The notes under the pieces were generated by a model. The model made no database searches. It worked only from the letters and a program-made list of their open reading frames with translations, and had not been told where the DNA came from. Shown here piece after piece: positions 43,583 through 53,403 of a DNA stretch of 64,000 nt. A program made the position numbers and the translations under genes. Origin of the DNA: an uncultured Halomonas sp. (GTDB taxonomy: Bacteria > Pseudomonadota > Gammaproteobacteria > Pseudomonadales > Halomonadaceae). The stretch spans positions 248,001 to 312,000 of the forward strand of contig NZ_CAMPKE010000001.1 in NCBI RefSeq assembly GCF_946887195.1, in the 5' to 3' direction. Position 1 is the first letter of the stretch, and each line of letters opens with the position of its first letter.

Positions 43583-44349
43583 TCCTCACCCAGATAGGCC
43601 TTGATCACCTCGGGATTACGCCGCACCTGCTCCGGCGTACCATTGGCCAACGGCCTGCCCTGATTGACCACATAGATGCGATCGGAAATACCCATGACCA
43701 GACTCATGTCATGCTCGATGAGTACCACGGTGATGCCCTCCTCCTCCTTGAGTTTCACGATCAAGCGATCGAGATCGCGCGTCTCGTTGGGGTTGAGGCC
43801 CGCCGCCGGCTCGTCGAGCATCAGCAGTTTCGGCCGGGTCACCATACAGCGTGCGATCTCCAGTCGACGCTGCTGGCCATAGGCCAGATTGCCCGCTTCG
43901 CGGTTGGCGAAATCGATCAGGTTGACGCGCTCGAGCCAGTGCACGGCGCGATCCATCATCTCGCGCTCGCGGTCACGGTAACCGGAAGTCTTCAGCAACC
44001 CCTTGAGCAGATTGCGCTCGGCCTGCATGTGCTGAGCCACCAGCAGGTTCTCGATGACCGTCATCTCCTTGAAGAGGCGGACATTCTGGAACGTGCGCAC
44101 CATCCCGGCACGGGCGATCTTGAAGCCCGGCAGCCGGTGCATGGCGCGCCCCTCGAACAGCACTTCGCCACTGGTCGGGCGATAGAAACCGCTGATGCAA
44201 TTGAACACGGTAGTCTTGCCGGCGCCATTGGGGCCGATGATCGAGACCACCTCGCGCGGCTGGACATCGATGCTGACACTATCGACCGCCAACAGGCCGC
44301 CGAAGCGCATGCACAGGTCACGAACGGAAAGCAGTGCGGAATCAGCCAC
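43579..44349 (-). CDS. livG: Branched-chain amino acid ABC transporter ATPase LivG
   Basis: The partner ATPase of LivF has 256 residues. Walker A is [20 protein letters not shown]. The signature region is degenerate ([19 protein letters not shown]), as is normal for LivG, and Walker B is [16 protein letters not shown]. The switch His lies in [20 protein letters not shown]. It overlaps livM by 8 nt and livF by 4 nt. Confidence 0.95.
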   Translation of the reverse strand: MADSALLSVRDLCMRFGGLLAVDSVSIDVQPREVVSIIGPNGAGKTTVFNCISGFYRPTSGEVLFEGRAMHRLPGFKIARAGMVRTFQNVRLFKEMTVIENLLVAQHMQAERNLLKGLLKTSGYRDREREMMDRAVHWLERVNLIDFANREAGNLAYGQQRRLEIARCMVTRPKLLMLDEPAAGLNPNETRDLDRLIVKLKEEEGITVVLIEHDMSLVMGISDRIYVVNQGRPLANGTPEQVRRNPEVIKAYLGEE

Positions 44350-45595
44350 GTTTCAACTCCATCTTCGGTCGCTTCATCGGCAACAATCCTTGCGGACGCC
44401 ACACCATCATCAGTACCAGGATCATGGCGAACAGCAGCATGCGGTACTCATCGAATTCGCGGGCGATCTCGGGCAGCAGCGTCATCGCGATCGCCGCCAG
44501 AATCACGCCCAGTTGCGAGCCCATGCCACCCAGTACCACGATGGCCAGCACGATCGCCGATTCGATGAAGGTGAATGACTGAGGATTGATGAAGCCTTGC
44601 CGCGCCGCGAAGAACGAGCCGGCGAAACCGGCGAAGCTGGCACCGATGGTGAACGCCGACAACTTGATAGTGGTGGGATTAATGCCCAGCGAACGACAAG
44701 CGATATCGTCTTCGCGCAGCGCCTCCCAGGCACGCCCGATCGGCATGCGCATCAAACGGTAGATCACATAGACCACGAGCAGCGAAAACAGCAGCGCCAG
44801 AATGTACAGGTAGATCACTTTGTGGCTAGGGTCGTAGGCAATTCCGAAGAATTCATAGAACGGGATATTGCCCTCTTCGGCACGCCGCGAGAATTCCAGG
44901 TTGAACAGTGTCGGCTCGGGGATGCGCGCGATGCCGTTGGGGCCACCGGTGATCTCGGTGAGATTGAGCAGCAGGATACGAATGATCTCACCGAAACCGA
45001 GCGTGACGATCGCCAGGTAGTCGCCGCGCAGACGCAGCACCGGGAACCCGAGCAGATAACCGAACAGTGCGGTCATTGCGCCAGCAAGCGGTAAGGCTTC
45101 CCAGAACGAGAAACCGAAGTAGCTATTGAGCAGCCCATAGGTGTATGCACCGACCGCATAGAAGCCGACATAGCCCAGATCGAGCAGGCCAGCCAACCCC
45201 ACAACCACGTTCAGCCCCAACCCCAGCATCACGTAGATCAACGTCAGCGTAGCGATATCCACGGCGCTGCGTTCGGCCAAGAAGGGAAACAGCAGCAACG
45301 CGCCGATCGCCAATGCGATCATCAAGCGCCGCTGAGCGTGATTCTGCAGAAATGCCGGCAGCTCGAAACTCGATTCGCGCCGGGCATTTTCACGTACCAG
45401 CCGGATACGATCCTTGAACAATTGATAGATGAAGACGATCGCGGCAGCGACGACGAGCCACAGCCAGGTCATCGCATCGCGAACGACGACGATGGTGTCG
45501 ACACCCCGGGATTCGAGCTGCACGCCGAGTATCGATGCGCCCAATAGCAGCGTCAGACCGGCAGCGAAGAAGGCGGGTATGAGTTTTCCTGACAT
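44342..45595 (-). CDS. livM: Branched-chain amino acid ABC transporter permease LivM
   Basis: The 417-residue inner-membrane permease has about ten hydrophobic segments. The LivM hallmark [20 protein letters not shown] and the cytoplasmic coupling segment [27 protein letters not shown] ([20 protein letters not shown]) are present. It carries an N-terminal extension of about 90 residues with two extra hydrophobic stretches, as in other long LivM/BraE proteins. Its ATG overlaps the livH stop (TGATG). Confidence 0.94.
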   Translation of the reverse strand: MSGKLIPAFFAAGLTLLLGASILGVQLESRGVDTIVVVRDAMTWLWLVVAAAIVFIYQLFKDRIRLVRENARRESSFELPAFLQNHAQRRLMIALAIGALLLFPFLAERSAVDIATLTLIYVMLGLGLNVVVGLAGLLDLGYVGFYAVGAYTYGLLNSYFGFSFWEALPLAGAMTALFGYLLGFPVLRLRGDYLAIVTLGFGEIIRILLLNLTEITGGPNGIARIPEPTLFNLEFSRRAEEGNIPFYEFFGIAYDPSHKVIYLYILALLFSLLVVYVIYRLMRMPIGRAWEALREDDIACRSLGINPTTIKLSAFTIGASFAGFAGSFFAARQGFINPQSFTFIESAIVLAIVVLGGMGSQLGVILAAIAMTLLPEIAREFDEYRMLLFAMILVLMMVWRPQGLLPMKRPKMELKRG

Positions 45596-46515
45596 CAGAT
45601 CTTCTCCACTTCCGGTTTGCCGAGAATACCCCAGGGACGAAACAGCAGGATCAGAATCAACAGGCCGAAGGACACCACGTCCTTGTACTCCGTTGACAGA
45701 TACCCCCCGGTCAATGCCTCGGCCACTCCGAGCAACAACCCTCCGAGTACGGCTCCGGGAATACTGCCGATGCCGCCCAATACGGCGGCAGTGAAGGCCT
45801 TGAGCCCTGCCAGGAAGCCGATATAGGGATTGACCACGCCGTAGTACATGCCCAGCAGCAAGCCGGCCACGGCAGCCAGCGCGGCACCGATGACGAAAGT
45901 CATCGAGATCACCAGATCGGTATTGATCCCGAGTAGATTGGCCATACCGCGATCCTGTGAGCAGGCGCGACAGGCACGCCCCAGCCTCGAGCGGGAAATG
46001 AACAGTGCCAACAGCAGCATGCTGATCAGCGTGACGACGAAGATGATCACCTGCATGTAGGACAGCACGACGGTGAAATCGCCACCGTTAAAATGCCAGC
46101 CGCCCGGAAGTATTCTGCCAATCGCCTTGTCGCGGGAGCCCTGCGCCAGCAGGATGTAATTTTGCAGAAAGATCGACATGCCGATCGCCGAGATCAACGC
46201 GATCAGGCGCTTCGAGCCGCGTACTGGACGATAGGCGACGCGCTCCACGGCGAAGGCGTGAGCGCTGGCTACGATGATCGCCACGATCAGCGCGGCCACC
46301 ATCAGAAATATCGTGCTATCGATACCCATCATCGATAGGCCCGCAATCACGATGAACGCGACATAAGTAGAGATCATGTAGATTTCGCCATGGGCGAAAT
46401 TGATCATGCCGATGATGCCATAGACCATTGTGTAGCCGATGGCTATCAGCGCGTAGGTGCTGCCTATGGTAAGGCCATTGATCAACTGTTGAAGGAAGTA
46501 GAGTGGAGCTTCCAT
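45595..46515 (-). CDS. livH: Branched-chain amino acid ABC transporter permease LivH
   Basis: The 306-residue permease begins [20 protein letters not shown] and contains [21 protein letters not shown], both family signatures. The coupling segment is [20 protein letters not shown], and the late [20 protein letters not shown] is also typical. About eight membrane helices are visible. A 107-bp gap with a strong hairpin separates it from livK upstream. Confidence 0.95.
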   Translation of the reverse strand: MEAPLYFLQQLINGLTIGSTYALIAIGYTMVYGIIGMINFAHGEIYMISTYVAFIVIAGLSMMGIDSTIFLMVAALIVAIIVASAHAFAVERVAYRPVRGSKRLIALISAIGMSIFLQNYILLAQGSRDKAIGRILPGGWHFNGGDFTVVLSYMQVIIFVVTLISMLLLALFISRSRLGRACRACSQDRGMANLLGINTDLVISMTFVIGAALAAVAGLLLGMYYGVVNPYIGFLAGLKAFTAAVLGGIGSIPGAVLGGLLLGVAEALTGGYLSTEYKDVVSFGLLILILLFRPWGILGKPEVEKI

Positions 46516-46536
46516 TGGGAGTTACCTGCGCAAAGA

Positions 46537-46565
46537 CGCCCGGTCGGCTTGTGACCGGCCGGGCG
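46537..46565 (-). terminator. Hairpin between livK and livH
   Basis: CGCCCGG and CCGGGCG flank a region with inner GGTC/GACC pairing, giving a GC-rich hairpin without a T-run. Such hairpins between the binding-protein gene and the permease genes usually protect the upstream message or attenuate read-through, so LivK is made in excess; that role is inferred here. Confidence 0.55.
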
Positions 46566-46622
46566 AGGGTCGATGTCGCTCAAGCGACGGTGGGACGTTG
46601 GCGTACCCGACAAGGCACCGGT

Positions 46623-47759
46623 TTATTCGGCCGCTGCCTCTTCGGTATTGACGGGAGTCTTTGTACCGTCGGCATGCCAATTGAAGACCACGAATTTGAA
46701 GGCTTCCAGATCGCCCTTCTCATCGAAATTGACTTCACCGATCGGCGTATCGAAGGTGTTTTCGCGCAAATACTCGGCCACCTTGAACGGATCCGTCGAA
46801 TCGGTGGCTTCCATGCCTTCCGCCATGACTTGCACGGCCGTGTAGGCGGGCATGACGAAGGGACCGGAAGGATCCTGACCCTTGGCTTCGAAGGCCGCGA
46901 CCAGCTCGGCGTTATCGGGGTCGGTTTCGAAAGCCTGCGGCAGCGTCACCAGCAACCCTTCGGAGGCTTCACCGGCAATCTTGGAGATATCCGGGTTGCC
47001 TACACCTTCAGGCCCCATGAATTGGGCATCCAGCCCCAACTCGGCGGACTGGCGCAGGATCAGACCCAACTCGGGGTGATAGCCGCCGTAATAAACGAAG
47101 TCGACATCCTCGCGCTTGAGCTTGGAAATCAACGATGAGTAGTTCTGCTGCCCCGCGGTGATGCCCTCGAACAGCACCACGTTGACACCGGCTTCCTCGA
47201 CGGTGTTCTTGACTGCCGTAGCGATACCCTGGCCGTACTGCTGCTTGTCGTGAATGATCGCCATGCGCTCGGGCTGGATCTGCTCGGCGATGAACGTTCC
47301 CGCCACGGGGCCCTGGGCATCGTCGCGACCGATGGTACGGAAGACCGTGTCGTAACCGGATTCGGTAATCGCCGGATTGGTCGACGCCGGGGTGATCATC
47401 AGGATACCTTCCTCGTAGTAGATATCCGAGGCCGGCTGAGTGGAGCTCGAGCATAGATGGCCAACCACGAAGCGGATGCCGTCGTTGACGATCTGGTTGG
47501 CCACGGCGACCGCCTGCTTGGGTTCGCAAACGTCATCGTAGCGAACGCCTTTGAGCATTTCGCCGTTGACACCGCCTGCCTTGTTGATCTGCTCGATGGC
47601 CATCTCGGCGCCGATGATCTGCATATCGCCGTACATGGCGACCGGGCCGGTCACGGGACCCGCTATGGCAATCGGTATGTCAGCCTGAGCCGCCATGCTG
47701 GCCAGCCCTGCCGCACTCACGCTCAACGCCAACAGCGACTTACGCATCATTTTCTTCAT
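46623..47759 (-). CDS. livK: Branched-chain amino acid-binding periplasmic protein
   Basis: The periplasmic receptor of the LivHMGF importer has 378 residues. The signal peptide ends near MAAQA (residue 26), then comes mature IPIAIAGPVTGPVAMYGDMQ, the type I periplasmic-binding fold, with GVRYDDVCEPKQAVAVANQI and HLCSSSTQPASDIYYEEGI (cysteines likely paired). The close resemblance to LivJ/LivK/BraC includes the DFVYYGGYHPELG segment. It is the first gene of the operon, next to the 346-bp leader region. Confidence 0.93.
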   Translation of the reverse strand: MKKMMRKSLLALSVSAAGLASMAAQADIPIAIAGPVTGPVAMYGDMQIIGAEMAIEQINKAGGVNGEMLKGVRYDDVCEPKQAVAVANQIVNDGIRFVVGHLCSSSTQPASDIYYEEGILMITPASTNPAITESGYDTVFRTIGRDDAQGPVAGTFIAEQIQPERMAIIHDKQQYGQGIATAVKNTVEEAGVNVVLFEGITAGQQNYSSLISKLKREDVDFVYYGGYHPELGLILRQSAELGLDAQFMGPEGVGNPDISKIAGEASEGLLVTLPQAFETDPDNAELVAAFEAKGQDPSGPFVMPAYTAVQVMAEGMEATDSTDPFKVAEYLRENTFDTPIGEVNFDEKGDLEAFKFVVFNWHADGTKTPVNTEEAAAE

Positions 47760-48105
47760 GGTGATTCCATCTCTTTGTTATCTTTAGAAAAACACCGTAT
47801 TTTAAACGGCTTATTCGAGATTATTATTGGCGGTCTCGAGGCTGCCTGTAAAGCGCGGCTAAAGTCGCTATCGCGCGGCTCCAACTCCTTTTTCTGGAAA
47901 AATAAACCAGGCCAACCAAAAAATGCAGCAATAAAACCAGAGAAAACCCAGCAACGCAGTTTTTACTCTACACTCAGCGGCCCAAAGCGCCAAATAAACG
48001 CTTTTTAAATGCGCAGACAGAGGATCCTTCCTGAAGAGGATGGTTTATTTAGACGGACACTATTGCGAATCCGCCCCGATTGCGATCATTGGTCCTGAAG
48101 TACGC
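47760..48105. other. AT-rich intergenic region upstream of livK and downstream of uvrB
   Basis: These 346 bp are clearly richer in A and T than the surroundings and contain runs such as CCAAAAAATG and TAAACGCTTTTTAAATG. The region must hold the livK promoter and the uvrB 3' end. An imperfect palindrome CCGTATTTTAAACGG (47795-47809) lies near the livK start and could be an operator. A short hairpin AAAGCG-N9-CGCTTTTT near 47990 is present on the plus strand. I see no ORF with a ribosome-binding site and no identifiable RNA gene. Confidence 0.55.
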
Positions 48106-50136
48106 TTATTTGAGTTCGATCAGCCGAGCATTGAGCGTATGCACGCGATCGCGCAGCCGCCCCGCCTCCTCGAACTCGAAATTCTGTGCGGCTTCGTACA
48201 TGGCATCTTCGAGCTTGCCGATGGCGCGGCTGAGTTCGTCGATCGACAGATTCTTGAGATCGTCGACATCGTACTCGCCCATGGTCTCCGCCGCCTTGCG
48301 CTCGGTGCTGCGCCGATTGCCTTTCTTGCCCGGTGTCTGGGCGCCCTCCATGATATCGGCCACCGACTTGGTCACCGTTCGCGGCGTGATGCCGTGTGCT
48401 TCATTGTGTGCGATCTGCTTTGCCCGGCGACGCTCGGTCTCGTCGATCGCCTTGCGCATCGAATCGGTGATGCGATCGCCATAGAGAATCGCTTTGCCAC
48501 TGGCGTTGCGCGCCGCGCGACCGATGGTCTGGATCAGCGAGCGCTCGGCGCGCAGGAACCCCTCCTTGTCGGCATCGAGGATCGCCACCAGCGACACTTC
48601 GGGAATATCCAACCCTTCGCGCAGCAGGTTGATGCCGACCAGCACATCGAACTTGCCCAGGCGTAGATCGCGAATGATCTCGACCCGCTCCACGGTGCCG
48701 ATGTCCGAGTGTAAGTAGCGCACCCGCACGTCATGCTCATCGAGATATTCGGTGAGATCCTCGGCCATGCGCTTGGTCAGCGTGGTCACCAGTACCCGCT
48801 CGCCGATTTCGCTACGCAGGCGAATCTCGGAGAGCAGGTCATCGACCTGGGTCGATGCCGGGCGCACCTCGATTTGCGGATCCACCAAACCCGTGGGCCG
48901 TACCACCTGCTCGACGACCTGGCCGGCATGTTCGGCTTCGTAGGGGCCAGGCGTCGCGGAGACGAACACCGTCTGCGGGCTCACTCGCTCCCATTCCTCA
49001 AAGGTCATCGGACGGTTGTCGAGGGCCGAGGGCAACCGAAACCCGTACTCGACGAGGGTCTCCTTGCGCGAACGATCGCCTTTGTACATGCCGCCGACCT
49101 GCGGCACGCTGACGTGAGATTCGTCGATGAACAGCAACGCATCGGCGGGCAGATAATCGAAGAAGGTCGGTGGCGGTTCGCCGGGTTTGCGGCCGGATAG
49201 GTAGCGCGAGTAGTTCTCGATGCCATTGCAGTAGCCCAACTCGAGCATCATCTCGATATCGTAGAGCGTGCGCTGCTCGAGACGCTGCGCCTCGACCAGT
49301 CGGTCGTTCTTGCGCAGCCAGTCGAGACGCTCGACGAGTTCCGCCTTGATCGAATCGACGGCCGCGACGATCGTCTCGCGCGGCGTGACGTAGTGGCTCT
49401 TCGGATAGATCGTCATGCGCGGCACCTTGCCACGCACCTCTCCAGTGAGCGGGTCGAACAGGCTGATGCCGTCGATCTCGTCGTCGAACAGCTCGATACG
49501 CACCGCTTCATCCTCGGCGTCGGCCGGGAACACATCGATCACATCGCCTCGTACGCGGTAAGTGCCGCGCCGGAAATCCATGTCGTTGCGGGTGTATTGC
49601 AGCTCGGCGAGGCGACGCAGAAACGAGCGCTGGTCGATGATCTCGCCACGGTTGAAGTGCAAACGCATCTTCAGATACTGATCGGGATCGCCAAGCCCGT
49701 AGATCGCCGATACCGAGGCGACGATCAACGCGTCGCGACGCTCGAGCAGTGCCTTGGTCGCCGACAGCCGCATCTGCTCGATATGCTCATTGACCGATGC
49801 GTCCTTCTCGATGAAGGTATCGGACGACGGCACATAGGCTTCGGGCTGATAGTAGTCGTAATAGGAGACGAAGTACTCGACGGCGTTGTTGGGCAGAAAC
49901 GACTTGAACTCACCGTAAAGCTGCGCCGCCAGGGTCTTGTTCGGTGCCATGACGATGGTCGGGCGCTGCAAGCGCTCGACCACGTTGGCCATGGTGAAGG
50001 TCTTGCCCGAGCCGGTCACGCCGAGCAGGGTCTGGTGCGCCAGGCCGGCTTCGAGGCCCTTGACCAACCCATCGATGGCGGTCGGCTGATCACCCGCGGG
50101 GCGATATTGGGAAACGATACGGAAGGATTTGTTCAT
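48106..50136 (-). CDS. uvrB: Excinuclease ABC subunit UvrB
   Basis: UvrB is the damage-verifying helicase-like subunit of nucleotide excision repair. The 676-residue protein has Walker [15 protein letters not shown] near residue 40 and the beta-hairpin [20 protein letters not shown] (about residues 92-111). DESH follows ([13 protein letters not shown]), then the C-terminal helicase motifs [19 protein letters not shown] and QTIGRAARN. The UVR domain that contacts UvrA/UvrC is at the extreme C-terminus ([13 protein letters not shown]). The start at 50136 matches the family ([17 protein letters not shown]). It lies 31 bp after the OsmC-like gene; I saw no LexA box. Confidence 0.97.
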   Translation of the reverse strand: MNKSFRIVSQYRPAGDQPTAIDGLVKGLEAGLAHQTLLGVTGSGKTFTMANVVERLQRPTIVMAPNKTLAAQLYGEFKSFLPNNAVEYFVSYYDYYQPEAYVPSSDTFIEKDASVNEHIEQMRLSATKALLERRDALIVASVSAIYGLGDPDQYLKMRLHFNRGEIIDQRSFLRRLAELQYTRNDMDFRRGTYRVRGDVIDVFPADAEDEAVRIELFDDEIDGISLFDPLTGEVRGKVPRMTIYPKSHYVTPRETIVAAVDSIKAELVERLDWLRKNDRLVEAQRLEQRTLYDIEMMLELGYCNGIENYSRYLSGRKPGEPPPTFFDYLPADALLFIDESHVSVPQVGGMYKGDRSRKETLVEYGFRLPSALDNRPMTFEEWERVSPQTVFVSATPGPYEAEHAGQVVEQVVRPTGLVDPQIEVRPASTQVDDLLSEIRLRSEIGERVLVTTLTKRMAEDLTEYLDEHDVRVRYLHSDIGTVERVEIIRDLRLGKFDVLVGINLLREGLDIPEVSLVAILDADKEGFLRAERSLIQTIGRAARNASGKAILYGDRITDSMRKAIDETERRRAKQIAHNEAHGITPRTVTKSVADIMEGAQTPGKKGNRRSTERKAAETMGEYDVDDLKNLSIDELSRAIGKLEDAMYEAAQNFEFEEAGRLRDRVHTLNARLIELK

Positions 50137-50167
50137 GCGCCTGATATGACCCCGCAAACGGAAAAGT

Positions 50168-50581
50168 TCAAGCGTCGACCGGCGTGGCGGCAGTAGTGAT
50201 TTCTACCCGTGACGTCGTGATCAATCGGTGGATCGGGCAGCGATCGGCAATTTCGGTGAGGCGTGCACGCTGCTCGGAATCGAGGCTGCCGTGAAAATCG
50301 AGACTCACGTCCAGGCGGTAGATGCCGTGGCGCTCCTGGCTGTCATCACGGGTTACCGTGACGCCGACTCCCTCGAGCGGCCAGCCCTTGCGGCGCGCAT
50401 ACATCTGCGCGGTGATCGCCTTGCAGGCCCCGAGCGCCAAATCCAGATGATCGTGCGGGTCCGGCGCACTGCCTTCGCCACCGACGATTTCCGGGGCGTC
50501 GAGAAACAGCGTCTCGAACCCTTCGATTTCGACCTGCTGGCGCAGGCCGTTACGATCCACACTACGTACGCTAATGCTCAT
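50168..50581 (-). CDS. OsmC/Ohr-family protein (YhfA-like)
   Basis: The 137-residue protein has the OsmC fold pattern: an N-terminal beta region with [20 protein letters not shown], and the first redox cysteine in [20 protein letters not shown] (about residue 53). The second redox cysteine is in [12 protein letters not shown] (about residue 120). Thiol-based peroxidase or binding activity is plausible, although small YhfA-type members are poorly characterised. It is on the uvrB strand and immediately upstream of uvrB, downstream of a 63-residue ORF. Confidence 0.85.
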   Translation of the reverse strand: MSISVRSVDRNGLRQQVEIEGFETLFLDAPEIVGGEGSAPDPHDHLDLALGACKAITAQMYARRKGWPLEGVGVTVTRDDSQERHGIYRLDVSLDFHGSLDSEQRARLTEIADRCPIHRLITTSRVEITTAATPVDA

Positions 50582-50605
50582 GGTCGCTCCCAGTAGCCAC
50601 CCGCT

Positions 50606-50797
50606 TCAATGCGCTCTGATGCCCAGCACTTTCGCCGCCGCAATCAACGCTTCACGCCGCGCATCTCCGCGAACCTCGGCACCGTAACGATGAACCTCGA
50701 CGCTATCCACACCGTCGACCATCATCAGGGCCGTGGTCAGCCGGTTGATCTGGTCGGCGTTCTCGACATCCTCGAAGATGAGCGAGACATGCGCCAT
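50606..50797 (-). CDS. Small ferredoxin-fold-like protein, function unknown
   Basis: The 63-residue protein begins MAHVSLIFEDVENADQINRL and continues MMVDGVDSVEVHRYGAEVRG, a beta-alpha-beta-beta pattern like heavy-metal-associated (HMA) domains, but without a CxxC metal site. GGAGTGAGTGCC precedes the start. It is 24 bp upstream of the OsmC-like gene and likely co-transcribed with it. A longer in-frame reading to 50962 lacks a ribosome-binding site and is not favoured. Confidence 0.65.
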   Translation of the reverse strand: MAHVSLIFEDVENADQINRLTTALMMVDGVDSVEVHRYGAEVRGDARREALIAAAKVLGIRAH

Positions 50798-50991
50798 GGC
50801 ACTCACTCCAATTGGCAAAAACAGGAAATCGAAGTTTAGCATGCCGACCGCGACTCGACCCGAGTCGGCGATCACGATTGCAGCGCCTTGCGTCTCCTTG
50901 CAATCTCCGGCATCCGACCCCATACCCTCACCAATCGTTTGAGCGGTATCTGGCCGCCGCATTGAGCGCTACATGCCGCAATGGAGCTGAC

Positions 50992-52047
50992 ATGACCGAC
51001 TGGAATGCGCATCTGCAACACGCCGGCGCCCAGCGCATCGGCGATCGACACATGGATTTCGACACGCCCGACCAAGCGCGCCTGGCGCAGAATGCGAGCG
51101 TACTATCGCCCTTGCCCCATCTTGCGATACTCGAAGTGGCCGGTGCCGATGCCGAGCGCTTCCTGCAGGGCCAGACCAGCGCGCAACTTAGCCTGGCCAA
51201 CGGCAACTTCGCCGCGCCGACCGCGTTCTGCAACGCCAAGGGGCGCATGCTCGCCAACGCCCAGTTGCTGCGCGCCGCCGAGCAACGCTACTGGCTGTTG
51301 CTCGATCGCGACCTGCTGGAGCCACTGCGCACGCATCTGGCCAAGTTCGCAGTATTCTACAAGGCCGAACTGAGCGCGCGTGACGACATGGCGATCATTG
51401 GCCTGATCGGTCACGATGCGCCGGCATTGATCGAAACCCACCTCGCCATGACGCCACCGACCACCTGGCAGCAGGTCGCCGAGGGGGAACGGGTCGTATC
51501 GCGACACCCAGGGCAGCTACCGCGCTTCGTGCTCTGCCTGCCTCAGTCGGAGGCCGGCGATATATGGGATACATTGGCCCAGCATGCGACACCGGTCGGC
51601 AATGCGATCTGGCAGTTGCACGACATCCAGGCTGGTCTGGCTTGGCTGAACGCGGCGCACCAGGATAGCTACCTGCCGCAAATGATCAATTGGGAAGCGC
51701 TGGGCGGCATCAGCTTTAAGAAGGGTTGCTACACAGGCCAGGAAGTCGTCGCGCGCGCGCATTTTCGCGGCCAGGTCAAAAAGCGTCTGGCTCGCGGTCG
51801 GCTCGATGGCAGCGCCCTGCCCGAGACAGGCAGCGCGATCGTCGATGCCGAAGGCAAGAGCCAGGGGGATGTCTTCACTGCCGCCCTTGATGCCGATGGC
51901 CGGGTCGAAATCCTCAGCGTATTGCCCACTCGGGAGCTCAGTGAGCCGCTGGAAGTCGAGGGGCAACGGCTCGAACGGCTGGCGTTGCCCTATCCGCTAG
52001 AGCGGCTCGACCCGGAGACGATGGTCAGCGGCGGTGGCATCGCCTAA
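50992..52047 (+). CDS. ygfZ: Folate-binding protein YgfZ (iron-sulfur cluster assembly/repair)
   Basis: YgfZ is a GcvT-like protein that helps mature or repair Fe-S enzymes with tetrahydrofolate. The 351-residue protein has the N-terminal LAILEVAGADAERFLQGQTS and the invariant motif KKGCYTGQEVVAR (about residues 243-255) with the essential Cys. The start at 50992 (MTDWNAHL) is chosen because a longer upstream frame to 50812 overlaps the divergent gene region and lacks conservation. It ends 4 nt inside the convergent tatD-family gene. Confidence 0.92.
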   Translation: MTDWNAHLQHAGAQRIGDRHMDFDTPDQARLAQNASVLSPLPHLAILEVAGADAERFLQGQTSAQLSLANGNFAAPTAFCNAKGRMLANAQLLRAAEQRYWLLLDRDLLEPLRTHLAKFAVFYKAELSARDDMAIIGLIGHDAPALIETHLAMTPPTTWQQVAEGERVVSRHPGQLPRFVLCLPQSEAGDIWDTLAQHATPVGNAIWQLHDIQAGLAWLNAAHQDSYLPQMINWEALGGISFKKGCYTGQEVVARAHFRGQVKKRLARGRLDGSALPETGSAIVDAEGKSQGDVFTAALDADGRVEILSVLPTRELSEPLEVEGQRLERLALPYPLERLDPETMVSGGGIA

Positions 52048-52811
52048 CCCAGCATCAATCCAAACAGGCGCCGCGCGTTGGCCGTGCTGCAATCGGCCAC
52101 TTGCGCGGCGCTCTGCCCGCGCAACTCGGCGATTCGCTCGCAGACCCGCTGGATTCGTGCGGGTTCGTTGCGCTGGCCCTGAAATCCCGCCAGCGGCATG
52201 TCGGGGCTATCGGTTTCCAGCACGTAGCCGTCATCGGGCAGCGCCTCGACCATGCGATGCAGGCGCTTGGCCCGCTCATAGGTCGTCGCACCGCCCAAAC
52301 CCAGCATGAAACCCAGATCGAGAAACCGAGCGGCCTGCTCGGGACTGCCGGCAAAGGCATGCATCAATCCGCCGGCCGGCAGATCTAGCTGACGCAGCCG
52401 TTTGGCGACCTTGTCGTTGGCATGCACACAGTGCACCACCACGGGCATATCACGCATTTTGGCGATGTGCAGCTGCGCCTCGAATAGCGCCCACTGCGCC
52501 GCTAGTGTCTCCTCGAAGCGTGCATCGATGCCGCATTCGCCCAGCGCCACGGCCTCGGGATGCGCGTCGAGCATCCCTTCCAACGCCTCGAGATCGCCCT
52601 CTCCATGCTCGTGCATGAAGTAGGGATGCAGCCCGAAGCTCAGGCTGACATCGTCCCGACGCGCCAGCTCGACGACAGCCGGCCAGCGCTCGCGCGTCGT
52701 GCCGGGCACCAGAAAATGCCCGACACCGGCATCGCGAGCGCGCTCGAACATCGCCTCGCGATCGTCATCGAAGGCTTCGAAATCCAGATGGCAATGGGCG
52801 TCGATCAACAT
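52044..52811 (-). CDS. TatD-family metal-dependent hydrolase (YjjV-like)
   Basis: The 255-residue TIM-barrel hydrolase is of the TatD DNase family. Metal ligands are visible in LIDAHCHLDFEAF, GECGIDA, VVVHCVHAND, MHAFAG and LETDSPDMPL. Among the E. coli paralogues it most resembles YjjV, which acts on DNA 3' ends and D-amino-acyl bonds in proposed activities; the substrate is not decided. The stop overlaps ygfZ by 4 nt (convergent) and mscL lies upstream on the same strand. Confidence 0.9.
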   Translation of the reverse strand: MLIDAHCHLDFEAFDDDREAMFERARDAGVGHFLVPGTTRERWPAVVELARRDDVSLSFGLHPYFMHEHGEGDLEALEGMLDAHPEAVALGECGIDARFEETLAAQWALFEAQLHIAKMRDMPVVVHCVHANDKVAKRLRQLDLPAGGLMHAFAGSPEQAARFLDLGFMLGLGGATTYERAKRLHRMVEALPDDGYVLETDSPDMPLAGFQGQRNEPARIQRVCERIAELRGQSAAQVADCSTANARRLFGLMLG

Positions 52812-52838
52812 CCTTGCGATGGACTCCTCGGGTTCGCC

Positions 52839-53315
52839 CTACGTATTCTCGGTTAAACCCGACGTGCAGGCCGGGCAGCGGGTTGCCTGAAGCGGGATGG
52901 GAGTAATGCAGTAAGGGCAACTCTTGGTCGTTGGCGCGGCGACGGGGTCGGGCTCCTGATAGCGATTTCTCAGGCGGTTGATGTTGCGGATCAGTACGAA
53001 GGTGACGAACGCCACGATGATGAAAGAGATCGCGGCATTCAGGAACAGACCGTAGTTGATGGTCACCGCGCCGGCGGCCTGGGCATCGGCCAGCGTGGTA
53101 TAAGGAGCGCCGCCGGCCCCTGGCTTGAGTACCCAGAACAGGTTGGTGAAGTTCATGCCGCCCGTGGCCAGCCCGATCAGCGGTGTGAAGATATCCTTGA
53201 CCAGGCTGTTGACGATGGCGGTGAAGGCCGCGCCGATGATGATGCCCACGGCCATGTCGACCATGTTGCCCTTGACCGCGAATTCACGAAACTCGCCGAG
53301 AAACTTCGAAGCCAT
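52839..53315 (-). CDS. mscL: Large-conductance mechanosensitive channel MscL with zinc-ribbon-like C-terminus
   Basis: MscL opens under membrane tension and releases solutes on hypo-osmotic shock, important for a halophile. The 158-residue protein starts [34 protein letters not shown] with the conserved N-terminal helix and pore helix TM1. TM2 follows at about residues 90-110 ([18 protein letters not shown]). Instead of an ordinary helical C-terminus it ends with CPYC and CPAC pairs separated by 12 residues (about residues 134-153), a zinc-ribbon-like tail. The start at 53315 follows GGGAGAGGGCGC. Confidence 0.92.
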   Translation of the reverse strand: MASKFLGEFREFAVKGNMVDMAVGIIIGAAFTAIVNSLVKDIFTPLIGLATGGMNFTNLFWVLKPGAGGAPYTTLADAQAAGAVTINYGLFLNAAISFIIVAFVTFVLIRNINRLRNRYQEPDPVAAPTTKSCPYCITPIPLQATRCPACTSGLTENT

Positions 53316-53403
53316 GCGCCCTCTCCCTAGCATAAGGTTCAAAATCTACGTTCCAAGTCTATCTGGAAAGTTGCCGAGCGCAGACACTTTACAGACGATT
53401 CGG

